From: Lolium rigidum
Taxonomy: Eukaryota; Streptophyta; Magnoliopsida; Poales; Poaceae
DNA: 64,000 nt
NCBI RefSeq assembly: GCF_022539505.1
Contig: NC_061509.1
Location: 207,786,254 to 207,850,253, forward strand
Direction of reading: 5' to 3'
Shown: piece by piece, positions 46,846 to 59,126 of the stretch
Numbering within the stretch: the stretch's first letter is position 1
How the letters are laid out: every line of letters begins with the position of its first letter
Translations under genes and position numbers: made by a program
Notes under the pieces: model-generated
The model's input: the letters and a program-made list of their open reading frames with translations, nothing else
Told to the model about the DNA's origin: nothing
Database searches by the model: none

Positions 46846-48199
46846 GTCTTCGCGGGAAGTAAAACCCAAATTCATTGATTCGGCATAAGGGGAGCCAAAT
46901 GATATATTTAAAGCTTTAACAGATGAGTTGTCAATTCACCTGCACCTAGAAATAGACTTGCTCGCAAAAGTTTATCAGTAGTAACAGTTTTATAGTAGTG
47001 GTAGTAGTGAAGTAACAACAGTAACGAAATAAAAATAGCAGTAGCGATAATTGCAGTAGACAACAGGATTAAAATAATGTACGCATAGGGATGGATGAAC
47101 GGGAGTTGCATGAATGAGAGAGTCCATATAATAGAAAGACATAGATATTGCAAGTAATAATGATATAAGCATCCTAGCATAAGATAACCATAAGCGTGTG
47201 TTCCTATTTAGTCGTGTGTGCTCGCAATGAGAAACTTGCACGACATCTTTTGTCCTACTAGCCCGTTGCAGCGGGGTCTCTGGGAAAACTACTGGTAATT
47301 AAGGTACTCATTTTAATAGAATACCGGAGCAAAGCATTAACACTCCGTGAACACACGCGATCCTCACATCATAGCCATCTCCTCCGGTTATCCCAGTTAT
47401 TGTCACTTTGGGGCCTCGGGTTCCGGACAATAATATATGCATACAACTTGCAGATATGATCAAAAACAGTAATTATCCTCATGAATCAATAACATGTTCA
47501 GATCTGAGATCATGGCACTCGGGCCCAAAGTGACAAGCATTAAGCATAACAAGTTGCAACAATGTCAATAATACTAACAACGGATACTAGGCACTATGCC
47601 CATAACAATCTTATAGCTATTACATGACCAATATCATCCAATCCCTACCACCCCCTACAGCCTACTGCGGGAAATTACTCACACATGGATGAGAGAATCA
47701 TGGATAGTTGATGGAGAGGCGTCGGTGATGGCGATGATCTCCTACAAATTCCCGTCCCGGCAGGGTGCCAGAACGGAGTTTCTGGTCCCCGGATTAGGAT
47801 TTCTGGTGGCACCGGAGCAGCAGAACTCTTTCTGGAAAAATGTTGAACCCCCCTCGGTTTTCAGGTCAGGGGCTTCTTACAATGCGAAGGAGAGGTCGAG
47901 GGGGTGGCCGAGGCCGCCATACCACCCCTAGGCGTGGACAAGGCTTGGCCCGCGCCTAGGGTAGATGTGGGCCCCTCGTGGCCCCCCTCTGTCTCGTCTT
48001 CTGGCTCCGGGAGTCTTCAGGTGAAATAAGGGTTTTTCTATATTTTCCGGGATTTTTCCTGAAAGTTGGGTTTCTGCACAAAAACGAGACACCCGAGCAA
48101 TTCTGCTGAAAATCGCGTTAGTTTTATTCAAAACACACAAGATAGAGGGCAAACAACAGCAAAAATATTCGGGAAAGTAGATACGTTTTGGACGTATCG
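46846..48199 (-). repeat. minus-strand TGATACGTCC-type LTR, solo or truncated
   Basis: The minus-strand 5' end is at 48199 (GATACGTCCAAAACG). It runs to 46846, ending GAAGACTGTTGCGG, about 20 bp short of a full LTR end. No primer site or internal region is attached on either side. Same family as 39039-39348. Confidence 0.7.
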
Positions 48200-48294
48200 C
48201 GGTCCCCGCATCCTGACCTGCCACTAGAGCACGCCAGCTGGAGGAGATTACCTTCCCCGACAGGCAGCTCCCTCGCTACCTCGCGCAGGACATG
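48200..48294. other. 95-bp orphan segment between two LTRs
   Basis: GC-balanced sequence between the LTR at 48199 and the LTR at 48295. Nothing recognised. Confidence 0.4.
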
Positions 48295-49684
48295 TGTAAC
48301 ATCCGAAGTTTTCAATTCAATAAAGACAAAGAAATCTATTACTCAAAATTAGGAACTAACAAAAACTCTTCTTTACATATAGTGCTATGCATAAGTGTTC
48401 ATGCATTCTTGTATGCCATTTGGCATGATGAGTGTTGATGTGTTATTACAATGTGCTTAAACCCTAGTACATGATCATAGCACCCCACTTAGAGAGAAAT
48501 AAAGAAAATAGAAAAATACCATTTTCACTCACATACACTTTGGCCAATTATGCAAATCATCAACCAAGGCCCCAATTGCTTGTGCCATTGCTTGTGAAAC
48601 ACTAATAGGTCAATAACAAACCCATTTGCATCAAAGAAACACAAATAAAATCAAAGGAAATACCAAAATCCAATCACATATGATAATGGTCAAATTTGGA
48701 TTTCTTATCATCATGTCCACTTTGAGCCCCTGGTTTGGCAGATTCTTAAACCAAAACCCCTCACTTCTTTCCACCTCATCCAAGACCATATCAAGGTGAA
48801 CATTTTTGGTGTTGACCATCAGGGTTGACTCTGTCTACATTGACCAGTATGAAGGTGACAGGTGGCAACATTGAAGCAAAGAGAAGATCACCTCAATTTT
48901 GAAACTTTGCAAACCAGCACCAATTTGCACACCACCACCACCATTCTATTCCATTAATTATTCAAATAACCTCCACCAAAAAGATTTGAAAAATTCAAAC
49001 ATTTTCTTCATGCGGCCATACTGTCGAGCACCTTGCAGGCAGTAATTCAGAATTGGTTTACACTCTATTACACAGCAGTTTTTAGACTAAACCTCTTTTG
49101 ATCTTGGTTGATCATTGCTCCTCTACTTCCCCTGCATCACTGCCAGTACTTGCTCTTGATGATAAAAGCCTGGAGAGACCCCTTTCATCACCATGCCGTG
49201 CACCATGCCGGCCAGCATGCCACCCATCTCTCTGCCCCTCCTCTCTCACTTTAACCTAGCCCAGTACACTCCCCTGGCATCACTGATGAGCACCACGAAT
49301 GGTCCTGGCTCGCGCGAGGCTGGCATTGGCTAGGCCAGCACGCGCCCAGAACGCCAAGTGAATGCCAGCGTGCCCGAGCGGCAGCTCGTCCAATCACCTC
49401 CGTCCTCCCCTACGCCTCTCCTTCTGCATCGAGCACCGCCACCACACCAGCTAGCAACTAGACACACTCGAACACCTGCGCGTGCACCATCGCCGTCGTC
49501 CTCGTCGACTTTCCGCCGCCAGTACCGTGGCAGTCATTGCATGCTCCCGATCGATCCCGTCGTGCTTTTGCCGCGCCAGAGAGACGTTAAGCATCGCCAT
49601 GCTGCTGCCAATCGAGTGCCATCATCACCTTGCCCCTTCGCGCACTGGAACCGCCGCGCCATGCTCAACCTTCCTCGGCACCCG
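48295..49684 (+). repeat. TGTAACATCC-type LTR, 3' truncated by insertion
   Basis: Begins TGTAACATCC, a common gypsy LTR start. It has an A-rich upstream part and a GATAAAAGCC TATA region near 49160, with a GC-rich leader beyond. Interrupted at 49684 by the LTR fragment starting at 49685. Short frames at 49358-49709 are in the leader and show no domain. Confidence 0.65.
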
Positions 49685-50032
49685 TGATACGTCTCCGACG
49701 TATCGATAATTTCTTATGTTCCATGCCACATTATTGATGATATCTACATGTTTTATACACATTATATGTCGTATTTATGCATTTTCCGGCACTAACCTAT
49801 TAACGAGATGCCGAAGAGCCAGTTGCTGTTTTCTGCTGTTTTTGGTTTCAGAAATCCTAGTAAGGAAATATTCTCGGAATTGGACGAAATCAACGCCCAG
49901 GGTCCTATTTTGCCACGAAGCTTCCAGAAGACCGAGGGGGAAAGGAAGTGGGGCCACGAGGCGCCGACACAACAGGCGGCGCGGCCTGGCCCCCGGCCGC
50001 GCGGCCCGGCGTGTGGGGCCCTCGTGTGGCCC
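49685..50032 (+). repeat. LTR fragment (5' 348 bp) interrupted by a related LTR
   Basis: TGATACGTCTCCGACG start. It is like the LTR at 303-1899 and stops at GTGGCCC where the next LTR begins. The gypsy element at 50033 is therefore nested in, or recombined with, an LTR of a related subfamily. Confidence 0.8.
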
Positions 50033-51750
50033 CGATACGTCTCCGACGTATCGATAATTTCTTATGTTCCATGCCACATTATTGATGATATCTACATGTT
50101 TTATGCATACTTTATGTCATTATTATGCGTTTTCCGGAACTAACCTATTGACGAGATGCCGAAGGGCCGTTCCGTTTTCTCGCTGTTTTTGGTTCCGTAA
50201 ATCCTAGTAAGGAAATATTCTCGGAATCGGACGAAATCAAGGCCCGAACATCCTATTTTTCCACGAAGCTTCCGAACACCCGAGAGCCACCGCAGGGGAG
50301 CCCCGGTGGGCTCGGATGATAGGGCGGCGTGGCCGGGGCCCGGGCCGCGCCCCTATTGTGTCACCGCCTCGTCGCCCCTCCGACTCCGCCTCTTCGCCTA
50401 TTTAAAGGTCCCCGACCTAAAACCTCGAGACGAAAAAGCCACGGTACGAGAAACCTTCCGCGAGCCGCCGCCATCGCGAAGCCAAGATCTGGGGGACAGG
50501 AGTCTCTGTTCCGGCACGCCGCCGGGACGGGGAAGTGCCCCCGAAAGGCTCCTCCATCGACACCACCGCCATCTTCATCAACGCTGCTGTCTCCCATGAG
50601 GAGGGAGTAGTTCTCCATCGAGGCTCGGGGCTGTACCGGTAGCTATGTGGTTAATCTCTCTCCTATGTGCTTCAATACAATAATCTCATGAGCTGCCTTA
50701 CATGATTGAGATTCATATGATGATGCTTGTAATCTAGATGTCATTGTGCTAGTCAAGTGGATTTTACTTATGTGATCTCCGGAGACTCCTTGTCCCACGT
50801 GTGTAAAGGTGACAGAGTGTGCACCGTGTGGGTCTCTTAGGCTATATTTCACGGAATACTTATTCGCTGTTATGAATGGCATAGTGAAGTGCTTATTTAT
50901 ATCTCTTTATGATTGCAATGTGTTTTGTATCACAATTTATCCGTGTGCTACTCTAGTGATGTTATTAAAGTAGTTTATTCCTCCCGCACGGTGTAATGGT
51001 GACAAGTGTGTGCATCGTGTAGTACTTGGCGTAGGCTATGATTGTGATCTCTTGTAGATTATGAAGTTAACTATTGCTATGATAGTATTGATGTGATCTA
51101 TTCCTCCTTTCGTAGTGTGAAGGTGACAAGTGTGCATGCTATGTTAGTACTTGGTTTGGTTATGTTGATCTGTCATGCACTCTAAGGTTATTTAAACATG
51201 AACATTGAATATTGTGGAGCTTGTTAACTCCGGCATTGAGGGTTCTTGTAATCCTACACGCTTAGTGGTGTTCATCATCCAACAAGAGGGTGTAGAGTCT
51301 AGCATCTATCTATTTATTCTCGTTATGTGATCAATGTTGAGAGTGTCCACTAGTGAAAGTATGATCCCTAGGCCTTGTTCCTAAATATCGCTATCGCTGC
51401 TTGTTTACTCGTTTTAATGCATCCGTACTTCCCGCAATATTACCACCATCAATCGCACGCCAGCCAGCACTTTTCCAAGGCGTCGTTACTACTGCTCATA
51501 TTCATTCATACCACTTGTATTTCACTATCTCTTCGCCGAACTAGTGCACCTATTAGGTGTGTTGGGGACACAAGAGACTTCTTGCTTTGTGGTTGCAGGG
51601 TTGCATGAGAGGGATATCTTTGACCTCTTCCTCCCCGAGTTCGATAAACCTTGGGTGATCCACTTAAGGGAAACTTGCTGCTGTTCTACAAACCTCTCGC
51701 TCTTGGAGGCCCAACACCGTCTACAAGAATAGAAGCACCCGTAGACATCA
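50033..51750 (+). repeat. 5' LTR of the tandem gypsy array
   Basis: 1718 bp, ends GTAGACATCA. TATTTAAAG promoter near 50399. Its first base is C instead of T, in a CTG-to-CCG context. It differs from the LTR at 62081 mainly at CTG/CAG sites. Confidence 0.9.
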
Positions 51751-51760
51751 AGCTATTTTC

Positions 51761-51778
51761 CGGCGCCGTTGCCGGGGA
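51761..51778 (+). other. primer-binding site (tRNA-Asp type)
   Basis: CGGCGCCGTTGCCGGGGA, one base from TGGCGCCGTTGCCGGGGA, which I take as complementary to the tRNA-Asp 3' end. The first base is again a CTG read as CCG. It starts 11 bases after the LTR. Confidence 0.75.
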
Positions 51779-51914
51779 GGAAAGGTAAAAGGCTCTCATA
51801 CTCCGGTCCCGTGTAAAGTACTTTTCTCGTTGCCATTGTGTGTGTGCTCGAAGCTATTTCCTTTAGATCCTGCAATTGCATCTTTTTGTTTCTTGTTTAC
51901 ACTAGTAAGGCATA

Positions 51915-54312
51915 ATGGAATACAACTATGAGCTTTTTAATTTATTTCCTAAGTTAAGACATGAATTGTGTGATGCGAAAATTAAAGAAATTGCATGCTA
52001 GTAGCAATGTTATTAGTATGAACGCAATCACCGCTAATGCTATGGATAAGTCTAAGCTTGGGGAAGCTAGTTTTTGTGATCTTTTTAGTTTCCCATCCTT
52101 AGGGGAGAAAATTTGTTCCGATAATGCTTTATCTCCCATATGCGATAACTCTAATGATGCTTGTGATATTTTAAATCCACCTACCGCAAGTACTCGCTTT
52201 CAAGATACCCATGAAAATTATTGAACGTGTTATTGATAACCGCTATGAAGGGGATGGAAACTGTCCATTCTGGAGATCATTTACTGTTTTTGCATGAATT
52301 ATGCGGGTTATTCAAGTGTGCAGGTATCTCTATGGATGAAGTGCGGAAGAAGCTATTCTCTTTTTCGCTGTCTGGTAAAGCGGCGCATTGGTATAAATTG
52401 TTGAAGAATAGTCATTCTCTTGGTTGGGAGGAAATTGTACCTCTCTTTTATTCTAAATTTTATCCTCCTCATGAAGTGCATATTGATAGGAATTACATTT
52501 ATAACTTTTATCCTCGTGATGGAGAGAGTATTTCTCAAGCGTGGGGGAGATTGAAGTCACTAATGCTCAAATGTCCCATTCATGAGCTCCCCGTAATGTT
52601 ATTGTTAACAATTTTTATGCGAGGCTTTCAGGACAACACAAGGACTATCCGGATGCCTCGTTCGGAGGGATCTTTCACAAGCAAGGAGGTTGAAGCTAGG
52701 TGGGATCTTCTTGATCGGATTGAGGAGAATGCTCGAAGGATGGGAGAACAACAAAGGTGAAGAGTCGGGTATAAATTATGATTATGAATGCATTGAAGCT
52801 TTTATGGATACCGATAAATTTCGAGATATGAGTGCTACTTATGGTCTTGACTCTCAAGTTGTTGCAAATCTTTATAAAGCCTTTGCTTCTCATTTTGAAT
52901 TGCCTAAAAAGAATTTTGATAAGTATCATGAACCTTTTAAAGAGGCTTGCATGAAGGATGAAATTGTTGTTAATGATTGCAATAAGCATGCTCAAACTCC
53001 TAAGAATGCTATTTCCTATAAGCATGTTAATTTTTGTGGAATGCATAGACCTTGTGGAATTAATCAAATCAAAGATGAATATTGTATCCATCATATTAAT
53101 GAAAAAACTAGAAAGTGGGTTAGGGCTCTAGATGATCTTGGTAAAAAAGTTTGTGCCCTCTATCCTTTTATTTGTGAAGTTTGCCATGAAGTGGGTCATT
53201 TTAATTTTCAACGCTCCACCAATGATAATTTGAACCCAATGAGTGCTGCAAATTTGTATTGTGATGATGAAATTACTCCTAATCAGCATGATGCACTCAC
53301 TTTATTTTTGTGGTGTGAAGAGTTATCAAGGAAAATTTCTTTGTTAGATATTAATGATCTTGATATTGATGATGTCCTGCATGGGTGTTTTTCTTATTGC
53401 ATTGATAATAGCCGTACAAATACTTACATACAAAATATTTTAGAAGATGACACCTTGCCAAAATATGATAGGACCGCTGTGTGTTTTGAACTAATTAATG
53501 AAAAGGAGGAATCCTCCCAAGTTTCTTCTATTGTTTCTGAAAGTAAATCAGGTTATGCGGACAAGCCACCCTTCAAGCCTCTTCCTCCTAAAGAAGGGAA
53601 CGAGGAGAAGGAGGAGGAGAAGAAGAAGAAGAAGGGAACGAAGAAGAAGAAGAAGAAGAAGAAGAAGAAGAAGAAGAAGAAGAAGAAGAAGAAGAAGAAG
53701 AAGAAGAAGAAGAAGAAGAAGAAGAAGAAGAAGAAGGAGAATAAAGAGAAAGAGGTAACGGCATATCCCCGCGTGAATGAGATAACGCTAGGTAACCTTA
53801 AGTATGTTGCTCCTAATGATTATTATGGTAATGAATCTGAATACAATGATCTTCCTATGCCCTTTACATACATTAGTGATCATGATTTGAATGAGCACAC
53901 TACTTTTGATATTGCAAATCTCGGGAAACTAATTCTGAAAATGATGATGATAATAATTGCCATAGTGTCAGTGCTATCCATGCTTCCTCCCATAATGATA
54001 TAGAAAGCTCTAAGCTTGGGGAAGAGGTGTTTGAAAATCCTTTTGCTACTGATCATTATGTGTTTGATACATCTCCTTCTAATAACAATGATGGTATGGT
54101 CACAGATAAACCGACTGTGAAAGATAACTATTCTATTTCTTATGATGACACTGTGCCTCCGACATTTGATGATTATTATAAAGAATGCTATGATATAGGT
54201 TATAACTATCCTTATGAAACTTGTCATAGTCATGATTGGATTACCAAAAACAATTCCCTTAATATGCAACTTGTTTACCATGTTCAAATTCTTGATAATA
54301 ATCTTGCTCCAA
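51915..54312 (+). pseudogene. Gag-like polyprotein with poly-lysine tract, interrupted by Helitron
   Basis: Starts at ATG 51915 (MEYNYELFNLFPK). A Retrotrans_gag-type core lies at 52290-52740 (LFSFSLSGKAAHWYKLL, WEEIVPLFYSKFYPPHE, SISQAWGRLKSLMLKCPIHE). A long C-terminal region from 52740 has a Cys/His cluster (CEVCHEVGHFNFQ) and a run of about 32 lysines from a pure AAG repeat (53641-53736). Frames shift near 52000, 52250, 52733 and 53930. The shift at 52733 is a CTCG where relatives would have CTG. After the Helitron the frame resumes at 59127 and ends near 59250. Expected role: capsid or RNA packaging of a non-autonomous element. Confidence 0.75.
53641..53736 (+). repeat. (AAG)32 microsatellite in Gag
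   Basis: 96 bp of uninterrupted AAG, in frame as polylysine, with impure AAG/GAG flanks from about 53608. Confidence 0.95.
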
Positions 54313-54350
54313 TCTATTATATAATTAAAACAACAAACAACTAATGGCTA

Positions 54351-54422
54351 AGATTTAGCAACAGAAAATAAACCATCCAGATTAAATGATTTAGCAACAG
54401 AAAATAAACCATCCAGATTAAA
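54351..54422 (+). repeat. 36-bp direct tandem duplication
   Basis: Two identical copies of a unit starting ATTTAGCAACAGAAAATAAA, near the Helitron 5' end. Confidence 0.9.
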
Positions 54423-55875
54423 TGTGAGGTCAATTGAAAGGAAAAAAATAGAAGAATATATTGAATATAATAACACCCTGAGAAAACGATTCGCACGAGG
54501 GCACACAGAAAGCGGAGCAAGACAATTTTCTCCGGCCGAAGAACATCCACCGTCGTCGTGATCACCCAAGACAGGACGATCTCTCCGGGCGCCCGGCGCA
54601 CGTTCGCTGGCTTCAAGTTTCCTCGAGCGATGGGCAAACTATATAATTGGAAAGTCCCGACGAGGCTCCCCGTTAATCTACAGGTTAGTAAATTTCGTCC
54701 ATCAAAGTAATCGGTGATCAATCTGGATTGGTTAGATGAAAGCGTGGTCCTCCGTTTCCTCCCGCACGATGGGCTGACGGCCTGGGCATCAATTTTCTTC
54801 CCGTGTCTTTTCCAATCACATTGGCAAGTAATTAATCTGGATGTCTTCTACTCTTCTAGATCTCCTATGCCTTTGCTGACCCCCGCGAGTTACCCGGCCG
54901 CCCGCCAGGAGAGATGAAGAGAATCCTCCAATTTCTTCGTGTAATAGAGGTGCTAGATTCATGGGAAGAAGGCGATGCGCGGCAGAAAGGCAAGAACGTA
55001 TGTGATCTGTTTTTTATTCGGATCCATTACCTGCTTAGTGCATGCAAGATAGGACACTAACAAGATTATCTCCTGGCGATTGATTCTCCAAAATCAATGC
55101 ATGTCTGCATGGTAGGAACGTGCTCGATAGATCGATCTGGTAAAAGCCAAGCTCAGGTATACAAGATGCTTTTTTTTCTTCTAATCTCAGATCCATAACG
55201 TGCTCAATATGCGAACTGTCTCACATCACCCGATGCCATTGTAAGACACGAAAAGAAAATTACTTGCCAATCAGCCCATTGCATGCAAGATACCACGAGT
55301 CATGGTATAATCTTGGTCGATTCAACTGCATGCAAGCTAGAATTCTAGCTACTAGCTTTATCTCTCAGTACGTGATTGATTTTGCACACCGCTGTGTACC
55401 TGCATGCTCAGACTTGATTTTTCTTTTTCAGTGTGTCATGTGTTCTGTACTCAACAGCAAGCACCTAACAATTAGTTTTCTCTATAGCCCTACAAGCTGG
55501 TTGCATCGCTGAATTAATTAAGGTGTGTGATGCGAATTAATTAAGGTGTGTGATGCATGTGCTTGATGTATATAAATTTTATATAAGCGACCTTATTACA
55601 GAATATTCTATGCTCATTAAGATCAATGCAACTATTCGGTAGAATTGCATGCATTTTTCTCAGTCTTACTTTGGGCTCATGTCAAACACATAAACACTAT
55701 AATATAAAAATGTCTATCGAAAGAAAATATTTATTTTGCTAATTTATTTGAAATATTTCCAATTTATCTTGATGTAAATTTGCAACAACAAAATTAATAA
55801 TTTTCTTTCAGTCTCACAGAAAACATGCTTGGGCTTATTTAGCACGTGTGACTATGCAGGTACTATATGGGCCAC

Positions 55876-58195
55876 ACAAGCAGAGGAGCGATAAACTCAA
55901 CAATGACATATTCATGGCTATCTTGGCGCGGTTAAGGAGCTTTCCATTAGCTTTCAGTGTTGAATTTGAGCAGATATGTGTAGAAAATCTTAAACATCAC
56001 TATCCGTTTGTTCCGTCCACCCATGGTTTATATATATATATGTTTTATAACGTACTAATAGATATAGACATCTTAGACATTTTTATGTTGAATGTAGAAG
56101 AAGGAATTAGAATATGTAAAAAAAAAATTGTAGGACACATGAGTAGGTCTAGCAGAAGTGTGGTACTCATCATCCTTTTCCTCCATCCATGTATCTCAAG
56201 AATAATCTCACCCTCCGGCTTGATTCTACACCTGGTCGTGGGGCCCTTCATCGTCCTTTGCACAAAACTAAGAACCGTGCAGACAATCTTTGTTAACTTC
56301 CAGAAAAAATCTGAACTTTCCTTGAACCTTTTGTGTCACTTCTTTCATATTCAACAAGGTGATTTCTCAAGTTTGTTGGCCTCGAGTTTATTACAATTTT
56401 ATTTTCTTTTTTTGGGATTCAACCGCCCACCATGGGATGCAAGCATTGAACATCGTGTTGACCTCTTTATCTTGCAGGTGAAACAACGATTGTTTCATGA
56501 TGCTCACTAAGCACTAAGCAGGGAAATGACAGGAAGCAAATAGGGAGGATTGGTTAGTACCTCTAATCTGCATTCATATTTGCTCTTTCTTTAAGGTTTT
56601 CAGTTTGATTAAAGTTTGTCGATCTAGGATACTATTATTACAATATGAGTACAGACTACATAGAGTAGATTAGCAAAATTTTATTTGGTTTTTTGACAAA
56701 TTATATTTAGCTCAATTGGTTGTTCAGCAATAACATGTGCATTCTATCAACATACAACATATACGATGTTGTTTCCTAGAGGTGAAAGGCTCTAAACCAT
56801 AGCTGATCAATTAGGTTTCCTAGAGATAAGGATTCCTTCAAGTTCACCTTGGATAAAATTAAAAAATACATGGGTTTCATGCAAAGCATGGAATCCAAAT
56901 AAATATGTTATTGACACATACAGTATGGTTCAGCAAAAATGCATCCGATTACGTGTAGCAGTTAATTTAAATTTAGTTTTGATTTAGATAATTTGCAAAA
57001 AAATTGCAGATTAAGAAAGCATAACACCTTTGTGGACAAGCAGAGGAGCGATAAACTCAACAATGACATATTCATGGCTATCTTGGCGCGGTCAAGGAGC
57101 TTTCCATTAGCTTTCAGTGTTGAATTTGAGCAGATATGTGTAGAAAATCTTAAACATCACTATCCGTTTGTTCCGTCCACCCATGGTTTTTATATATATA
57201 TGTTTTATAACGTACTAATAGATATAGACATCTTAGACATTTTTATGTTGAATGTAGAAGAAGGAATTAGAATATGTAAAAAAAAAAATTTAGGACACAT
57301 GAGTAGGTCTAGCAGAAGTGTGGTACTCATCATCCTTTTCCTCCATCCATGTATCGCAAGAATATTCTCACCCTCCGTCTTGATTCTACACCTGGTCGTG
57401 GGGCCCTTCATCGTCCTTTGCACAAAACTAAGAACCGTGCAGACAATCTTTGTTAACTTCCAGAAAAAATCTGAACTTTCCTTGAACCTTTTGTGTCACT
57501 TCTTTCATATTCAACAAGGTGATTTCTCAAGTTTGTTGGCCTCGAGTTTATTACAATTTTATTTTCTTTTTTTTGGGATTCAACCGCCCACCATGGGGTG
57601 CAAGCATTGAACATCGTGTTGACCTCTTTATCTTGCAGGTGAAACAACGATTGTTTCATGATGCTCACTAAGCACTAAGCAGGGAAATGACAGGAAGCAA
57701 ATAGGGAGGATTGGTTAGTACCTCTAATCTGCATTCATATTTGCTCTTTCTTTAAGGTTTTCAGTTTGATTAAAGTTTGTCGATCTAGGATACTATTGTT
57801 ACAATATGAGTACAGACTACATAGAGTAGATTAGAAAAAATTTCTTTGGTTTTTTGACAAATTATATTTAGCTCAATTGGTTGTTCAGCAATAACATGTG
57901 CATTCTATCAACATACAACATATACGATGTTGTTTCCTAGAGGTGAAAGGCTCTAAACCATAGCTGATCAATTAGGTTTCCTAGAGATAAGGATTCCTTC
58001 ATGTTCACCTTGGATAAAATTAAAAATACATGGGTTTCATGCAAAGCATTGAATCCAAATAAATATGTTATTGACACATACAGTATGGTTCAGGAAAAAT
58101 GCATCCGATTACGTGTAGCAGTTAATTTAAATTAAGTTTTGATTTAGATAATTTGCAAAAAAATTGCAGATTAAGAAAGCATAACACCTTTGTGG
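55876..58195 (+). repeat. 1160-bp tandem duplication within the Helitron
   Basis: Copies at about 55876-57035 and 57036-58195, nearly identical with scattered substitutions and one-base indels. Each holds an open stretch (about 205-220 codons; 55848-56510 and 56993-57610) with no recognised domain. The similarity of the two frames reflects the recent duplication, not selection. Possibly captured host DNA. Confidence 0.9.
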
Positions 58196-58834
58196 CTATA
58201 AAGCTAATGGTTAGAACTAACTATGATCGATTAAAAACGTGGCTACAGTAAGAAAATACAAAATTATGATAATCTTGAGTAACACAATGTTTTAGGATGT
58301 TTCCGATGGGAATAGTGATAACTGCATTGGCTTAGAAAGACAAGCTATAAATTTATGATACATTAACATGAACCATAGTTGAAGCACGTAGAGGTAGATA
58401 TTGTAGTAGTAATAAAAACACTGCAATACAACCAATGATGAGTCATGTAGGGGAAAATATTAGTAATTTTAAGCATGTGCCATCGCTTTTAAAGTTCCTC
58501 AAAACCACTATCGTTGGAAAGGTACATGCTGTCAAGGATGATAAATTTAACAGAAGGCTAGAGAAATTGAAGAGAACGCCGGAGATTTGTATTGCTACAA
58601 TCTATAATTTGTCATGCAGCAGGTAGATCTAAGTGCCTTTAATTTACTGCTTATAACAAAATACAATTATTTTTCTCAATCCATAAAACTTTGCTACCCA
58701 TTGTCTTCTACATTAGGATTGTGAATTTACACCAATGTAGCAATACATCGAGCGAAATAACATTATTGTGCTAAATATTCAATAGTTGACTAGATGGTCA
58801 ATAAATCATTAAATAAAATTTATATCAAATATTA

Positions 58835-59076
58835 CCTCCATTCCTATATGTAAGCCATATAGTTTTTTTGACAAAAAAATCTAGAATATAAGATGTATTG
58901 CGTGCTGCCCCGTTTGTATGGACAATATATTTAGGCATTTGATTAGGTATCATTATCTTCTGCAAAGTTCTCTATTATCTTACGTCAAATGCCTAGGGTT
59001 AAACTTAGCCAAACTAAATGTGTGTTCTTTAATTTCCGTGCCAGAAACTATATGACACATATAGGAACGGAGGGAG
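58835..59076 (+). mobile_element. Stowaway-type MITE
   Basis: 242 bp with terminal inverted repeats CTCCATTCCTATATG / CATATAGGAACGGAG and TA duplications at 58833-58834 and 59077-59078. It lies 50 bp inside the Helitron 3' end. It was therefore part of the Helitron or inserted into it later. Confidence 0.8.
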
Positions 59077-59126
59077 TATGAAATATAGCTAATCTAGCCG
59101 CGCAAAGGCGCGGGCCAGCCTGCTAG

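Larger units (their letters stand above)
54313..59126 (+). mobile_element. Helitron (non-autonomous) inserted at A|T in gypsy coding sequence
   Basis: 4814 bp. The 5' end is TCTATTATATAATTAAAAC. The 3' end is a 6-bp GC hairpin (CCGCGC-AAAG-GCGCGG, 59098-59113), then 9 bases, then CTAG at 59123-59126. It is flanked by A (54312) and T (59127), the canonical Helitron target, with no duplication. Removing it rejoins the gypsy frame as APITINEK. No Rep/helicase domain was seen. Contents: a 36-bp tandem duplication at 54351-54422, a 1160-bp tandem duplication and a MITE near the 3' end. Confidence 0.87.

Noticed and set aside
50643..50882. Same minus-strand frame present at 50643-50882 and 62694-62933
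   Set aside because: Identical because both are LTR copies; conserved by recent common origin, not coding selection.
55848..56510. 220-codon open frame in the Helitron as a real gene
   Set aside because: Hydrophobic low-complexity translation without domain. Its duplicate at 56993-57610 is open only because the DNA is recently duplicated.
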